Source: Rhizorhabdus histidinilytica
GTDB taxonomy: Bacteria; Pseudomonadota; Alphaproteobacteria; Sphingomonadales; Sphingomonadaceae
DNA: 64,000 nucleotides
Direction: 5' to 3'
Assembly (NCBI RefSeq): GCF_900167915.1
Contig: NZ_FUYM01000009.1
Span: 62,001-126,000, forward strand
Part shown: piece after piece, positions 56,045-63,533 of the stretch
How positions within the stretch are numbered: position 1 is the stretch's first letter
Layout of the letters: every line of letters starts with the position of its first letter
The notes under the pieces: model-generated
What the model saw: the letters and a program-made list of their open reading frames with translations, nothing else
Databases searched by the model: none
What the model was told of the DNA's origin: nothing
Made by a program: the position numbers and the translations under genes

Positions 56045-56833
56045 TCAGCGGAAAATCGGCTGGGTGACGAGCAGCTCCTGCGCCGAGCAGGCCTGTGCCG
56101 AAGCCGCATCGTCGAGCTTCGGAAGCGCCGCGAGCTCGGCGCGCGCCGCCACGACCATATCGGCATAGGCCCGTTCGGTACGCACCACTGCAAGCGTCGA
56201 TGACGCGACCATCCGGCCTGCCTCCACCGCGCTCATATTGTGGACGCCGCAGACGATCCGGCTCTCGCCATAGGCGCGGGCGCGGGCCAGGATCGGCCCG
56301 GCGCGCTCGTGCAGCACCTCGGCCAGGACGAGGCCCCAGGTCCAGCCCCGCGTCGCATGGCCCGACGGGTAGTCGTAGCTCTGCGCCAGCGCGTCGGTCT
56401 GCGGCTCGCAGGTCTCCCCCGAATCGATCAGGAAGGGCCGCTTCTTCTTGTAGAAGGCCTTGAGCTGGTTGGTCTCGCGCCGGGAATCGCGCGACGCCTG
56501 CTCGAGCAGCGCCGCTGTCCGCGGCGCGTTGGTCGGGGTCATCGCGATCCGGGTGGCGCAGGAGAAGCCGCGCATCATCGACGCCGTGTCACCCGGCACG
56601 TCGGCGATCGCCATGTCCCAGCGCGGCGTCCCCTTCAGGGCGCGGGTGAGCTTGAACACTTCGCGGTCGGCGACGCCGCGCGCCTCCTCCGGGATTGGCG
56701 CGGGCGGGATGACGTCGGCGAGATTGAGATAGCCGGGATCGAGGAAGGTCGTCGCCTGCGGCGCCGCCGCGACCGCAATGCCGGCGGCCCCGGCGAGCAC
56801 GGCCAGCTTCCAGGCCCGACCCATTCCCTTCAT
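56045..56833 (-). CDS. Acid phosphatase-like protein (PAP2, class A)
   Basis: A 262-residue secreted PAP2 protein with the signal LAVLAGAAGIAVAAAPQA. The motifs are KKKRPFLIDSG (KX6RP-like), YPSGHATRGW, and AYGESRIVCGVHNMSAVEAGR. In the last, the Asp normally found in SRX5HX3D is replaced by Ala (HNMSA), so activity needs testing. ATG at 56833 is preferred. It ends the minus-strand block after the export operon. Confidence 0.85.
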   Translation of the reverse strand: MKGMGRAWKLAVLAGAAGIAVAAAPQATTFLDPGYLNLADVIPPAPIPEEARGVADREVFKLTRALKGTPRWDMAIADVPGDTASMMRGFSCATRIAMTPTNAPRTAALLEQASRDSRRETNQLKAFYKKKRPFLIDSGETCEPQTDALAQSYDYPSGHATRGWTWGLVLAEVLHERAGPILARARAYGESRIVCGVHNMSAVEAGRMVASSTLAVVRTERAYADMVVAARAELAALPKLDDAASAQACSAQELLVTQPIFR

Positions 56834-56873
56834 TCCGTCGCCCCCGTCCTGATCCGCGCCGAGGGGCGGCGGA

Positions 56874-57659
56874 TCAATCGTTGTAATAGCCCCCATAGCG
56901 CTTGGCCTGGCCATAGCCATAGCCATAGTCGTCGGCCGCGAACCCGGCATTGTAGCGATTGAGCACGGTACCGATGCACGGCGCGGGCGTGAGCAGCCGG
57001 AAGCTGTCGCGGACCTGCTTGCGGGTGGTGACGCCGTCCTCGACGACCATCAGATAGGCGTCGATCTTCTGGCTCACGATGACAGCGTCGTCATTGGCGA
57101 AGACCGGCGGCAGGTCGCACAGGCACAAGCTGTTCTCGGGAAGCTGGCGCATCGCCGCGATCAGCGAATCCATCCGGGTGGACGCCATCAGCTCGTCCGA
57201 CGCGGCGGCATTGCGATAGCTGGGGAAGATGGTGAGCTGCTCACCGGGGATGGTCCGCGCCACTTGCCGCAGGTCGTTGATCGTGCCGTCGAGATAGTGC
57301 GACACGCCGACCTCACCCTTCAGCCCGAAATTGCCGGCGATGGTCGAGCGGCGCAGGTCGAAGTCGAACAGATAGGTATGCAGGTCGGGCGTCCGGGCCA
57401 GCGCCGCGGCGAGGTTGGACGCGACGAAGCTCTTGCCGACCTTCGGCGTCGGCGAGGTGATGCCGATGATCCGCCAGCCACGCGCCCGGGCGATGCGCAG
57501 CAGCTGCGCGCGCAACAGGGTGAAGGGGCGCGAGCGCACGTCGCGGCTGTCGAAACCGTAGATGCCGGTCTCGCGCAGCTTCTCGAAGCCGGTCGCCCGA
57601 TCGGCATCGCCCGGCACGGACGCGGCCGGCTCGACCGGCTCGGGCGGGACATAGCTCAT
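56874..57659 (-). CDS. Tyrosine kinase of the Wzc/CpsD (BY-kinase) type
   Basis: A 261-residue P-loop kinase that regulates polysaccharide synthesis. The Walker A is SPTPKVGKSFVASNLA (residues about 74-89), Walker A' is YLFDFDLRRS and Walker B is LCLCDLPPVFAND. The C-terminus is rich in Tyr (YGYGYGQAKRYGGYY), the autophosphorylation cluster typical of BY-kinases. Its start overlaps the Wzz-like gene by 4 bases, so kinase and adaptor are separate as in CpsC/CpsD systems. Confidence 0.88.
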   Translation of the reverse strand: MSYVPPEPVEPAASVPGDADRATGFEKLRETGIYGFDSRDVRSRPFTLLRAQLLRIARARGWRIIGITSPTPKVGKSFVASNLAAALARTPDLHTYLFDFDLRRSTIAGNFGLKGEVGVSHYLDGTINDLRQVARTIPGEQLTIFPSYRNAAASDELMASTRMDSLIAAMRQLPENSLCLCDLPPVFANDDAVIVSQKIDAYLMVVEDGVTTRKQVRDSFRLLTPAPCIGTVLNRYNAGFAADDYGYGYGQAKRYGGYYND

Positions 57660-59107
57660 GTCCGGGCCGCCCTGCGGCGCCACAGGAAACCGCCCTTGCG
57701 CCGACGGGTCTTGCCGCGCTGCTTCGACTTGAGGGTCGGGATCACCACCAGCGGGCCGACGCCGAGCAGCGACTGCAGCGCCGCGGCGCCGCGAATCGGC
57801 CGGCGCAGCAGCTCGACGAGCAGCGCCAGGGCGAGGCCGACGGTGATGCCGACCGCGAAGCCGCCGATGATCAGCAGCCCGCGATTGGGCGAATTGGGTT
57901 CGTCGGGCAGGGTCGGCGGATCGACCAGCACCAGCCGCTCGCCGCGCTGCTCGGCCGCCATCTTCTGCGCCGCCTCGGCCGCCAGCAGATTGCCCGAGAT
58001 GCGGTCATAATTGGACCGCAGCCCCTCGGCCTTGGCCTCGAGCTGGCGGATGCTCTCCTCGATCACCGGCGCCGCGCTCTGCGCCGATACGGCGGCGCTG
58101 GCACGCGACATGTCGGCCGACTTGGCGCTGTTGAGCGAGGCGATCGTGCGGTTGTTGGCGGCGATCTGCGCGCTGACTGCGGGGTTGTTGCGCGGGCCGG
58201 TATTGGCCTTGGCCGCGGCGCGCGCCTCGGTCAGCCGCTGCCGCGCGGCGATCACGTCGGGATGGTTGTCGGAATAAAGCGCCTGGGCGGCGGCGAGGCC
58301 CGCCTCGGCCTGCGACACCCGCTCGTCGGCATTGGTGCTGCCGCTGTTGAGCCGCGCCTGTAGCTCGCTGTTCTCGCGCTGGAGCTGCGATATCTGGACG
58401 TCGTAGTTGGAGGTCGACGGGATGAAGCCGCCGATTCGCGACAGCGCCAGTCCGTTACGCGACTTGATCTCGGCGATCTTGCCCTCGATCTCGCCGATCT
58501 GGCTCTGCATCTGGCCGGCCTGGTCGCGCAGGAAGCCGACCGTGGCGTCGGCCTGCGCCGAGATCTGGGTACTGTCGAGCTTGAGCAGCCTTTCGGTGAA
58601 CTGCTGCGTCACCGCCTGAGCCTTGGCCGGGTCCGAATAGGTGAAGGCCACCGAGAAGGCGATGGTGTTCGAGGTGCCGCGCCGTTCGGCGAGCTTGTCG
58701 ATGCCCGCCGTCACCGGCGTGATCGCGGTCGCGTCGCGCATCATGTCGATGATCGAGGAAAGCGATTTGGAGCGGCGCTGCGACCGATAGAGGTCGTTCT
58801 GCTGGATCAGCTCGATCAGGCCGGGCCGGCTCAGTATCTGCTGCTTGATCCGGGCGATGCGCTGGTCGATCAGGTCGTTGACCGTGGTGGCGGCGATCGC
58901 CTCGGGCAGTTCCTTCGATTCGACGATGACGGTGGCGGAGGACTGGTAATGCGCCGGCAGGCCGTAGGCCAGGCCGATGCCGGTCCCCGCCGAGACGATG
59001 AACGGAATCAGCACGAGCCAGCGGCGCTGGACGAGGATCTGCGGCAGATAGGCGAGCAGGCCGTCCGCGAGCTCGACGTCGCCGATCGGATCGACCTGAT
59101 CGTTCAT
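57656..59107 (-). CDS. Wzz-like polysaccharide chain-length/co-polymerase protein
   Basis: A 483-residue inner-membrane protein with TM1 at about 35-55 (WLVLIPFIVSAGTGIGLAYG) and TM2 near 425 (LLIIGGFAVGITVGLALALL), separated by a long periplasmic coiled-coil (SAQADATVGFLRDQAGQMQS). The PNSPNRGLL motif precedes TM2, as in PCP proteins. The C-terminus is basic (KSKQRGKTRRRKGG). It is the partner of the tyrosine kinase downstream. The start ATG overlaps the upstream stop by one base. Confidence 0.9.
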   Translation of the reverse strand: MNDQVDPIGDVELADGLLAYLPQILVQRRWLVLIPFIVSAGTGIGLAYGLPAHYQSSATVIVESKELPEAIAATTVNDLIDQRIARIKQQILSRPGLIELIQQNDLYRSQRRSKSLSSIIDMMRDATAITPVTAGIDKLAERRGTSNTIAFSVAFTYSDPAKAQAVTQQFTERLLKLDSTQISAQADATVGFLRDQAGQMQSQIGEIEGKIAEIKSRNGLALSRIGGFIPSTSNYDVQISQLQRENSELQARLNSGSTNADERVSQAEAGLAAAQALYSDNHPDVIAARQRLTEARAAAKANTGPRNNPAVSAQIAANNRTIASLNSAKSADMSRASAAVSAQSAAPVIEESIRQLEAKAEGLRSNYDRISGNLLAAEAAQKMAAEQRGERLVLVDPPTLPDEPNSPNRGLLIIGGFAVGITVGLALALLVELLRRPIRGAAALQSLLGVGPLVVIPTLKSKQRGKTRRRKGGFLWRRRAART

Positions 59108-60306
59108 CAGCGGGCCGTCAGCTTCAGCCGGGCGAAGACCTCTCCGCCGATGTCGGCCTTGATCGGAAGGCCAGCGCCATAGACGTCGCGATAGCGGCCC
59201 TGGGCTCCGACGGTGAGGCTGCGGAACACCCGCCAGTCGACGCCTGCGACGCCGGTGACGAACTGCCGGGTGCCACCGAGCAGCGCCGCCTGCGACTTGC
59301 TGCGCACGTAGCTGCCGGTCCAGCTCACGCCGACCCGCTCGGTCATCTGGCGGCGATAGTTTACGCCGAGCTGGGTCTGCTCGACCGTGCCGCCCGCCCC
59401 CGAGGCGCTGACCGAGCGGTCGCCGAAGAAGCAGAATTGGTCCTTCACGCCGGCATGGCAAAGCTGGAGCGAGCCCGACAGGCCGGTGCTCGACGCACTG
59501 CGCGCGGCACCCGGCACGGTGAAGGGCAGCGACAGGTCGCTGAACGACACGCCCAGCGAGGCGTCGATCGTCCAGGTCGGGCTGAGCTGCGACGAGAAGG
59601 TCACCGACGGCTGCATGATCAGCGTGCTGAGGCCCGGCGTGTCATAGTCGATCTTGTAGATCGATCCGCTGATGCCGATCTTCGACCGCGCGCTGATCGC
59701 GTGCTTCCAGCCGACGCGCCCGCCATAATTGTCCGAATCGTTGCCGGGCGGGCCGTTGCGGTAGCGGGTCGCGGTGTAGCCGCCGTCGACCGAGATCGAG
59801 TCCTTGGAGCCGACCTGATATTCGAACCCGCCGCTGGCGCTGAAAATATCGGCGCGGCGGCGCAGGCCGATCAGGTTGACGTCGGGATTGTCGACCGGAT
59901 TGCCGGTGACGCTGTCGTCGCCCTGGCCGATGATCGAGCTGTCGTAGCGCAGCGCCGCAAAGGCGTTGAGCTTGGGCGACAGCCGCTGCTGCATCTCCAG
60001 CTCGCCGCCATAGCTGTCGGCCTTGCCATAATGTTCGAGATAGCCGGTCCGGTCGAAATGACCCGACAGCGCGACCTGTCCCTTCTCCGACTGCCGGACC
60101 AGCTTCGGCGCGATGCTGGTTTCGATATAGGTGGCCGAGAGATCGCTCCCCGCCGAGAGGAAGGGATTGGTGTCGTAGCCCAGTCGATAGTCGGTCTCGA
60201 TCGTGAAGCGGGTCGTCGCCGACAGCGCCGGGGCGCTCGCGGCGGCGGCGACGCCGGCCAGAATCGGCAAAGACCAATGCATCCCCCGATGCCCCCCGTC
60301 GTTCAT
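59107..60306 (-). CDS. Outer-membrane beta-barrel protein of exopolysaccharide export
   Basis: A 399-residue protein with signal LPILAGVAAAASAPALSA and a long run of beta-strands (for example ETDYRLGYDTNPFLS, GGFEYQVGSKDSISVDGGY). It fits the outer-membrane barrel component found beside exosortase/EPS export genes in sphingomonads and may pass the polymer through the outer membrane. It is coupled to the Wza-like gene by a 4-base overlap. Confidence 0.8.
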   Translation of the reverse strand: MNDGGHRGMHWSLPILAGVAAAASAPALSATTRFTIETDYRLGYDTNPFLSAGSDLSATYIETSIAPKLVRQSEKGQVALSGHFDRTGYLEHYGKADSYGGELEMQQRLSPKLNAFAALRYDSSIIGQGDDSVTGNPVDNPDVNLIGLRRRADIFSASGGFEYQVGSKDSISVDGGYTATRYRNGPPGNDSDNYGGRVGWKHAISARSKIGISGSIYKIDYDTPGLSTLIMQPSVTFSSQLSPTWTIDASLGVSFSDLSLPFTVPGAARSASSTGLSGSLQLCHAGVKDQFCFFGDRSVSASGAGGTVEQTQLGVNYRRQMTERVGVSWTGSYVRSKSQAALLGGTRQFVTGVAGVDWRVFRSLTVGAQGRYRDVYGAGLPIKADIGGEVFARLKLTAR

Positions 60307-60941
60307 GGCACCACCACGGTGTCGCCGCTCTGCAGCTCGACGATCGCGCCGCGCAGATCGGCGGCCGACGGCGATCCCTTCATCGCGGTGTCGAGCCGGA
60401 CGTCGATCACCTGGATCTGCGAGCCCTGCTTGCGATAGATCTTCACCCGGCTGAGGTCGGCGAACTCGGTCGGTCCGCCGGCGACGCTGATCGCTTCCAG
60501 CACGTTGACGTAGTGGCCCGGTGTGAAGGCGCCCGGTGCGCGCACCTTGCCCGCGACCGAGAAGCTGAGGCCGCTCGGATTCTTCACCGATACGGTCACC
60601 CGCGGGACGGTGTTGCGATACTGGTCGGCCAGCCCGGCGGCGATCACCCCCTCCAGGTCGGTGGGCAGCTTGTTGAGCGCGTCGATCCGCCCGACCAGCG
60701 GAAAGGAGACGCTGCCGTCGGGCAGCACCTTCAGCACCCGCTGGAGGCGTTCGTCGCCCCACACGTAGATTTCGATCTCGTCACCGGGATTGATCCGATA
60801 GGGCTTGAGCGGCGCGGTCGTCGCCACGGCCGCAGGCGCGGCGACCGGTGCCGGCGGCGCGGCCGCGAACGCCGACGCGGGACCGAGCAACGCTCCCGCC
60901 ATGACCGAAACGATCCCCTTCACCATGCCCCCTTTACGCAT
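60303..60941 (-). CDS. Polysaccharide export protein (Wza/GumB-like)
   Basis: A 212-residue periplasmic or outer-membrane export protein. The signal peptide is SVMAGALLGPASAFAAAP, the Poly_export domain begins RINPGDEIEIYVWGD and an SLBB domain follows (FSVAGKVRAPGAFTPGHYVN). It is short and lacks a lipobox cysteine, unlike E. coli Wza. The ATG at 60941 is taken; 60926 is a second candidate. It is the first gene of the export operon. Confidence 0.9.
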   Translation of the reverse strand: MRKGGMVKGIVSVMAGALLGPASAFAAAPPAPVAAPAAVATTAPLKPYRINPGDEIEIYVWGDERLQRVLKVLPDGSVSFPLVGRIDALNKLPTDLEGVIAAGLADQYRNTVPRVTVSVKNPSGLSFSVAGKVRAPGAFTPGHYVNVLEAISVAGGPTEFADLSRVKIYRKQGSQIQVIDVRLDTAMKGSPSAADLRGAIVELQSGDTVVVP

Positions 60942-60992
60942 CACAGCACCATAGCTTCCCGCCGCGGCGGCTCCGGACGGGCGAGCCGGCGC

Positions 60993-61026
60993 CCGGGCTT
61001 TTGCGACAATTGCCCCAAAAGCCCGG
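60993..61026 (-). promoter_or_regulatory. Hairpin in the leader of the export operon
   Basis: CCGGGCTTTTG (60993-61003) pairs with CAAAAGCCCGG (61016-61026) over a 12-base loop, 50 bases upstream of the first gene. No T run follows on the minus strand. It may be a leader element; the role is inference. Confidence 0.45.
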
Positions 61027-61126
61027 CGGACGAAACAGAAAAAGCCCATGCAAACCACGACTTTGCACATGCTAACAATTGCCGATGGTCGACCAAGGTC
61101 GAAGGCGGACGTCCGAAGCGGGGGAA

Positions 61127-61463
61127 TGGTGCGGGCGGGGGGAATCGAACCCCCACAGGTCTCGCGACCTTACGGATTTTCGTACCACTTCGACTTTCGC
61201 CGCCGGTCCGGGCCGCGCGGGCCGGTGCCGTTCGTGGTCTGGACTATCCCTTCACCCTATCCGCCACCTCCAGAAGGAGGGGCGGACGTAGGCGCTGCCC
61301 GTCTAGTCTCTACACCTTCCGCGGTCCGCAGGACCGACGGCTTGGCTCGGGATCACCAGGAAACAGGCTTCCCCGAATTTGAGCAGTTCTGCACCGCCGG
61401 TTTCCCGACGGGCACTCGACATAGGTTCAAGTCCGTTGCGTCTACCAGTTTCGCCACGCCCGC
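61127..61463 (-). tRNA. tRNA-Leu(UAA), interrupted by a group I intron
   Basis: The two exons (61463-61429 and 61180-61127) together give an 89-nt tRNA including CCA. The acceptor stem GCGGGCG/CGCCCGC is perfect. The D arm is GCGAAACTGGTAGACGC, the anticodon stem ACGGA/TCCGT, and the variable arm GGTC-GCGA-GACC, as in class II tRNA-Leu. The T arm is GGGGGTTCGATTCCCCC. The anticodon is U34 (last base of exon 1) plus A35 A36 (first bases of exon 2). CCA is encoded. Standard scans may miss it because of the intron. Confidence 0.93.
61181..61428 (-). ncRNA. Group I self-splicing intron in tRNA-Leu(UAA)
   Basis: The 248-nt insertion lies after U34 of the anticodon. Splice-site signs are exon ACTT paired with intron GAGT (61417-61414), giving a U.G wobble at the 5' site, and a terminal G at 61181. 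The P7 strands are GACTA in AGACTAGACGG (61309-61299) and TAGTC in GATAGTCC (61248-61241), with GTGCAG-like and AAATTCGGGG core elements between. There is no room for a homing endonuclease. Position and size match the tRNA-Leu introns known from cyanobacteria. Confidence 0.9.
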
Positions 61464-61480
61464 AGCGCCGCAGCCGCGGT

Positions 61481-61508
61481 GCATAACCAGCCCCGCCGGG
61501 CGCGCCAA
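61481..61508 (-). promoter_or_regulatory. Probable promoter of tRNA-Leu
   Basis: TTGGCG (61508-61503) and TTATGC (61486-61481) are spaced by 16 bases, with the -10 ending 17 bases before the tRNA 5' end. Confidence 0.45.
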
Positions 61509-61531
61509 GCGCGAATCGGCCGGCCCTGCGG

Positions 61532-61810
61532 TCAGACGTTCAGGCGGACCCGCATTTCCTTTCCGGGCTTGAAATAAGGCACGCGCTTGGCCGAGACCGG
61601 CACGGTATCGCCAGTCCTGGGGTTTCGCCCGATCCGCGCGCTCCGTGCCCGCGTAGAAAAGGCGCCGAAACCGCGAAGCTCGACACGGCCGCCTTCGGCC
61701 AGCCGCTTGGTAATCGCGTCGAACAGGGTCGCGACGATCTTCTCCACTTCTTTGGGAGAAAGGTCAGGATTGTCCTGCGACAGCAATTGTACCAGTTCTG
61801 ATCTGATCAC
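61532..61810 (-). CDS. ihfB: Integration host factor subunit beta
   Basis: A 92-residue HU/IHF DNA-bending protein, near the usual 94. Signatures are [30 protein letters not shown] and [15 protein letters not shown]. The GTG at 61810 is preferred because AGGGGG lies upstream and IHF-beta proteins begin (M)IRSELV. ATG at 61855 would add an unlikely extension. It lies upstream of the tRNA on the same strand. Confidence 0.93.
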   Translation of the reverse strand: MIRSELVQLLSQDNPDLSPKEVEKIVATLFDAITKRLAEGGRVELRGFGAFSTRARSARIGRNPRTGDTVPVSAKRVPYFKPGKEMRVRLNV

Positions 61811-61884
61811 AAAGCGACCCCCTTCGACGTCATGGTCAAACCGGCAAATGCTCATCGGGTACGAATAGCCGCCGCCACCGACGA

Positions 61885-61909
61885 AACCTGCCCCATTCAG
61901 GCCCGTTCC
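61885..61909 (-). promoter_or_regulatory. Candidate ECF (EcfG-like) promoter of ihfB
   Basis: GGAAC (61909-61905), 16 bases, GGTT (61888-61885): the same imperfect EcfG-type arrangement as upstream of degP, about 75 bases before the ihfB start. Low information content. Confidence 0.3.
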
Positions 61910-62071
61910 GATTCCATCTAGCTATAAAAACGCGATCAAATCAATCGGAGTTAAGGGAGCCGGGCCGGGCCGCAAGGGCGTCGTTCAGCCTTGCGACAGG
62001 CGGACGGCCGCAATAGACGGTCCGACGCCGCGAGCGGCCATGGCGGCCGCGCGGGCTGGAAAGGGTCTTCA

Positions 62072-62437
62072 ATGCTCAAGCGCCTTGCACTTGCCTCGAT
62101 TGTCGCCGCTTCGCTGGGGGCGCCCGCGTTGGCCGCGCCGCTGCCCAAGCCGCCGGTCTTCGGCGTGTGCGGCACCTGTCACAAGGTGGAAAAGGGCGGG
62201 CCGAACGGGATCGGCCCCAATCTGTTCGGCATCGCCAACACCAAGGCCGGCGAGGTCGCGGGCTTCAACTTCTCGCCCGCGATGAAGAAGTCGCCGATCA
62301 AGTGGACCCGGGCCAACCTGATCGCCTTCATCCAGGAGCCGCAGAAGACGGTGCCGGGCAACCGCATGCCGTTCGGCGGCCTCAAGAACCCGGATTCGGC
62401 CGCGAAGATCGCCGACTATATCCTGTCGCTGAAGTAA
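62072..62437 (+). CDS. Small periplasmic cytochrome c
   Basis: A 121-residue class I c-type cytochrome with a signal peptide (LALASIVAASLGAPALAA). The haem motif is VCGTCHKVEKGGPNGIGP and the axial Met is in GNRMPFGGLKN. It carries electrons in the periplasm; partner enzymes are not encoded nearby. GGAAAGGG precedes the ATG. It converges on the ATP-grasp gene with a 4-base gap. Confidence 0.93.
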   Translation: MLKRLALASIVAASLGAPALAAPLPKPPVFGVCGTCHKVEKGGPNGIGPNLFGIANTKAGEVAGFNFSPAMKKSPIKWTRANLIAFIQEPQKTVPGNRMPFGGLKNPDSAAKIADYILSLK

Positions 62438-62441
62438 AGGT

Positions 62442-63443
62442 TCAGCGCCCGTCCGCTGCGATCAGCCGATCGAACAGCGGACGGGCTGCCGCCTCGATCG
62501 GGGCGGCGGTGTAATCGAACAGCGGGTTTGTCGACAGCGGGAAGAAATTCATCGTAGCGTTCGCTTCGAACAGCAGCGCCCGGCCATCGGGCAGCAACGC
62601 GAAATCGATCCCGAAATAGTCGAGCGGCATCCGCGCCCGGATCGCGCGCATCGCCGACCGCGCCGGCTCGGGCAGGCCGTCCAGCCCCCGCGCGAGCAGG
62701 TCGCGCTCCACCTCGATCCAGTGCGGCTGGCTCGGCATGAAGCGTTCGCGGTCGGGTCCGTGGACGTTCCATCGATCGGACACCAGCCGGTGGCGCATCA
62801 GCGGCGCGTCGCCGAACCAATAGAGCCGGAGCTTGTTGTAGAGCGGCTCGCCCCCGCGCGCATCGACGAAGCTGGTCAGCAGATAGGTCTTCGCCGGATC
62901 GAGCCGCGCTTCGAGTTCCTCGGGCCCGGACAGCAGCGCGACCACCTCGCCATTGTGGGTGCCGGGGAGGCGCAGGATCGCGGGAAAGGTGACGCCGGCC
63001 CGCTCGATCGCCGCCTGGGCGAGGTGCGACCGCCCCTTGAAGCGGGCGACCGGCGGGACGATCAGTCCCTCGATTCCGACGAGCAACCGGCTGACCCGGT
63101 CGCGTCCGCTCGCCAGCACCGCGGCGGGCGCGTTGATGATCCGGCCGGGAAAGCCGCGCAGGAAACGGTCCGCCGCTTCCAGCACCTTGGGATTGAGCTC
63201 GGGATCGGTGACAAGGTTGAGGATCGTCGCGATATTGTCGAGCCGCGGCCGCACCCGAACGCGGTGGAAATTGCCCGGTATGTGGAGGCGCACGAAATTT
63301 TCGGGATCGGACCGCAGCCGCCAGATGTCGGTGCTGCCCAGGTTGAGGACGTCCTCGCCGGATCTACGGACGAGGCCACTCTGCGCATCGCCACCGAAGA
63401 GATAGGCGACGCGGGTCCGTTCGATCTGGATCGGCGATGGCAT
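62442..63443 (-). CDS. ATP-grasp fold protein of unknown function
   Basis: A 333-residue protein. The C-terminal half reads as an ATP-grasp fold: KTYLLTSFVDARG, and the metal/nucleotide segment DYFGIDFALLPDGRALLFEANATMNF (key residues Asp, Glu, Asn near residue 280-300). The N-terminal half (RVAYLFGGDAQSG; IPGNFHRVRVRPRLDN) is not recognised. It may ligate amino acids or peptides to an unknown acceptor. Transcribed in the same direction as the Lrp gene that lies 90 bases upstream. Confidence 0.65.
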   Translation of the reverse strand: MPSPIQIERTRVAYLFGGDAQSGLVRRSGEDVLNLGSTDIWRLRSDPENFVRLHIPGNFHRVRVRPRLDNIATILNLVTDPELNPKVLEAADRFLRGFPGRIINAPAAVLASGRDRVSRLLVGIEGLIVPPVARFKGRSHLAQAAIERAGVTFPAILRLPGTHNGEVVALLSGPEELEARLDPAKTYLLTSFVDARGGEPLYNKLRLYWFGDAPLMRHRLVSDRWNVHGPDRERFMPSQPHWIEVERDLLARGLDGLPEPARSAMRAIRARMPLDYFGIDFALLPDGRALLFEANATMNFFPLSTNPLFDYTAAPIEAAARPLFDRLIAADGR

Positions 63444-63533
63444 GGCAGGATTGAGGTCCCGAAGGGGAGGGTTGCGCCCCCATGTGGCCCGGCGGATTCG
63501 CGATGTAAAACGGTATTCGCCGGCCCTCGCGGG

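Noticed and set aside
61048-61572. Plus-strand open frames across the tRNA-Leu and intron
   Set aside because: They run through a structured tRNA and intron on the minus strand and have no protein-like features.
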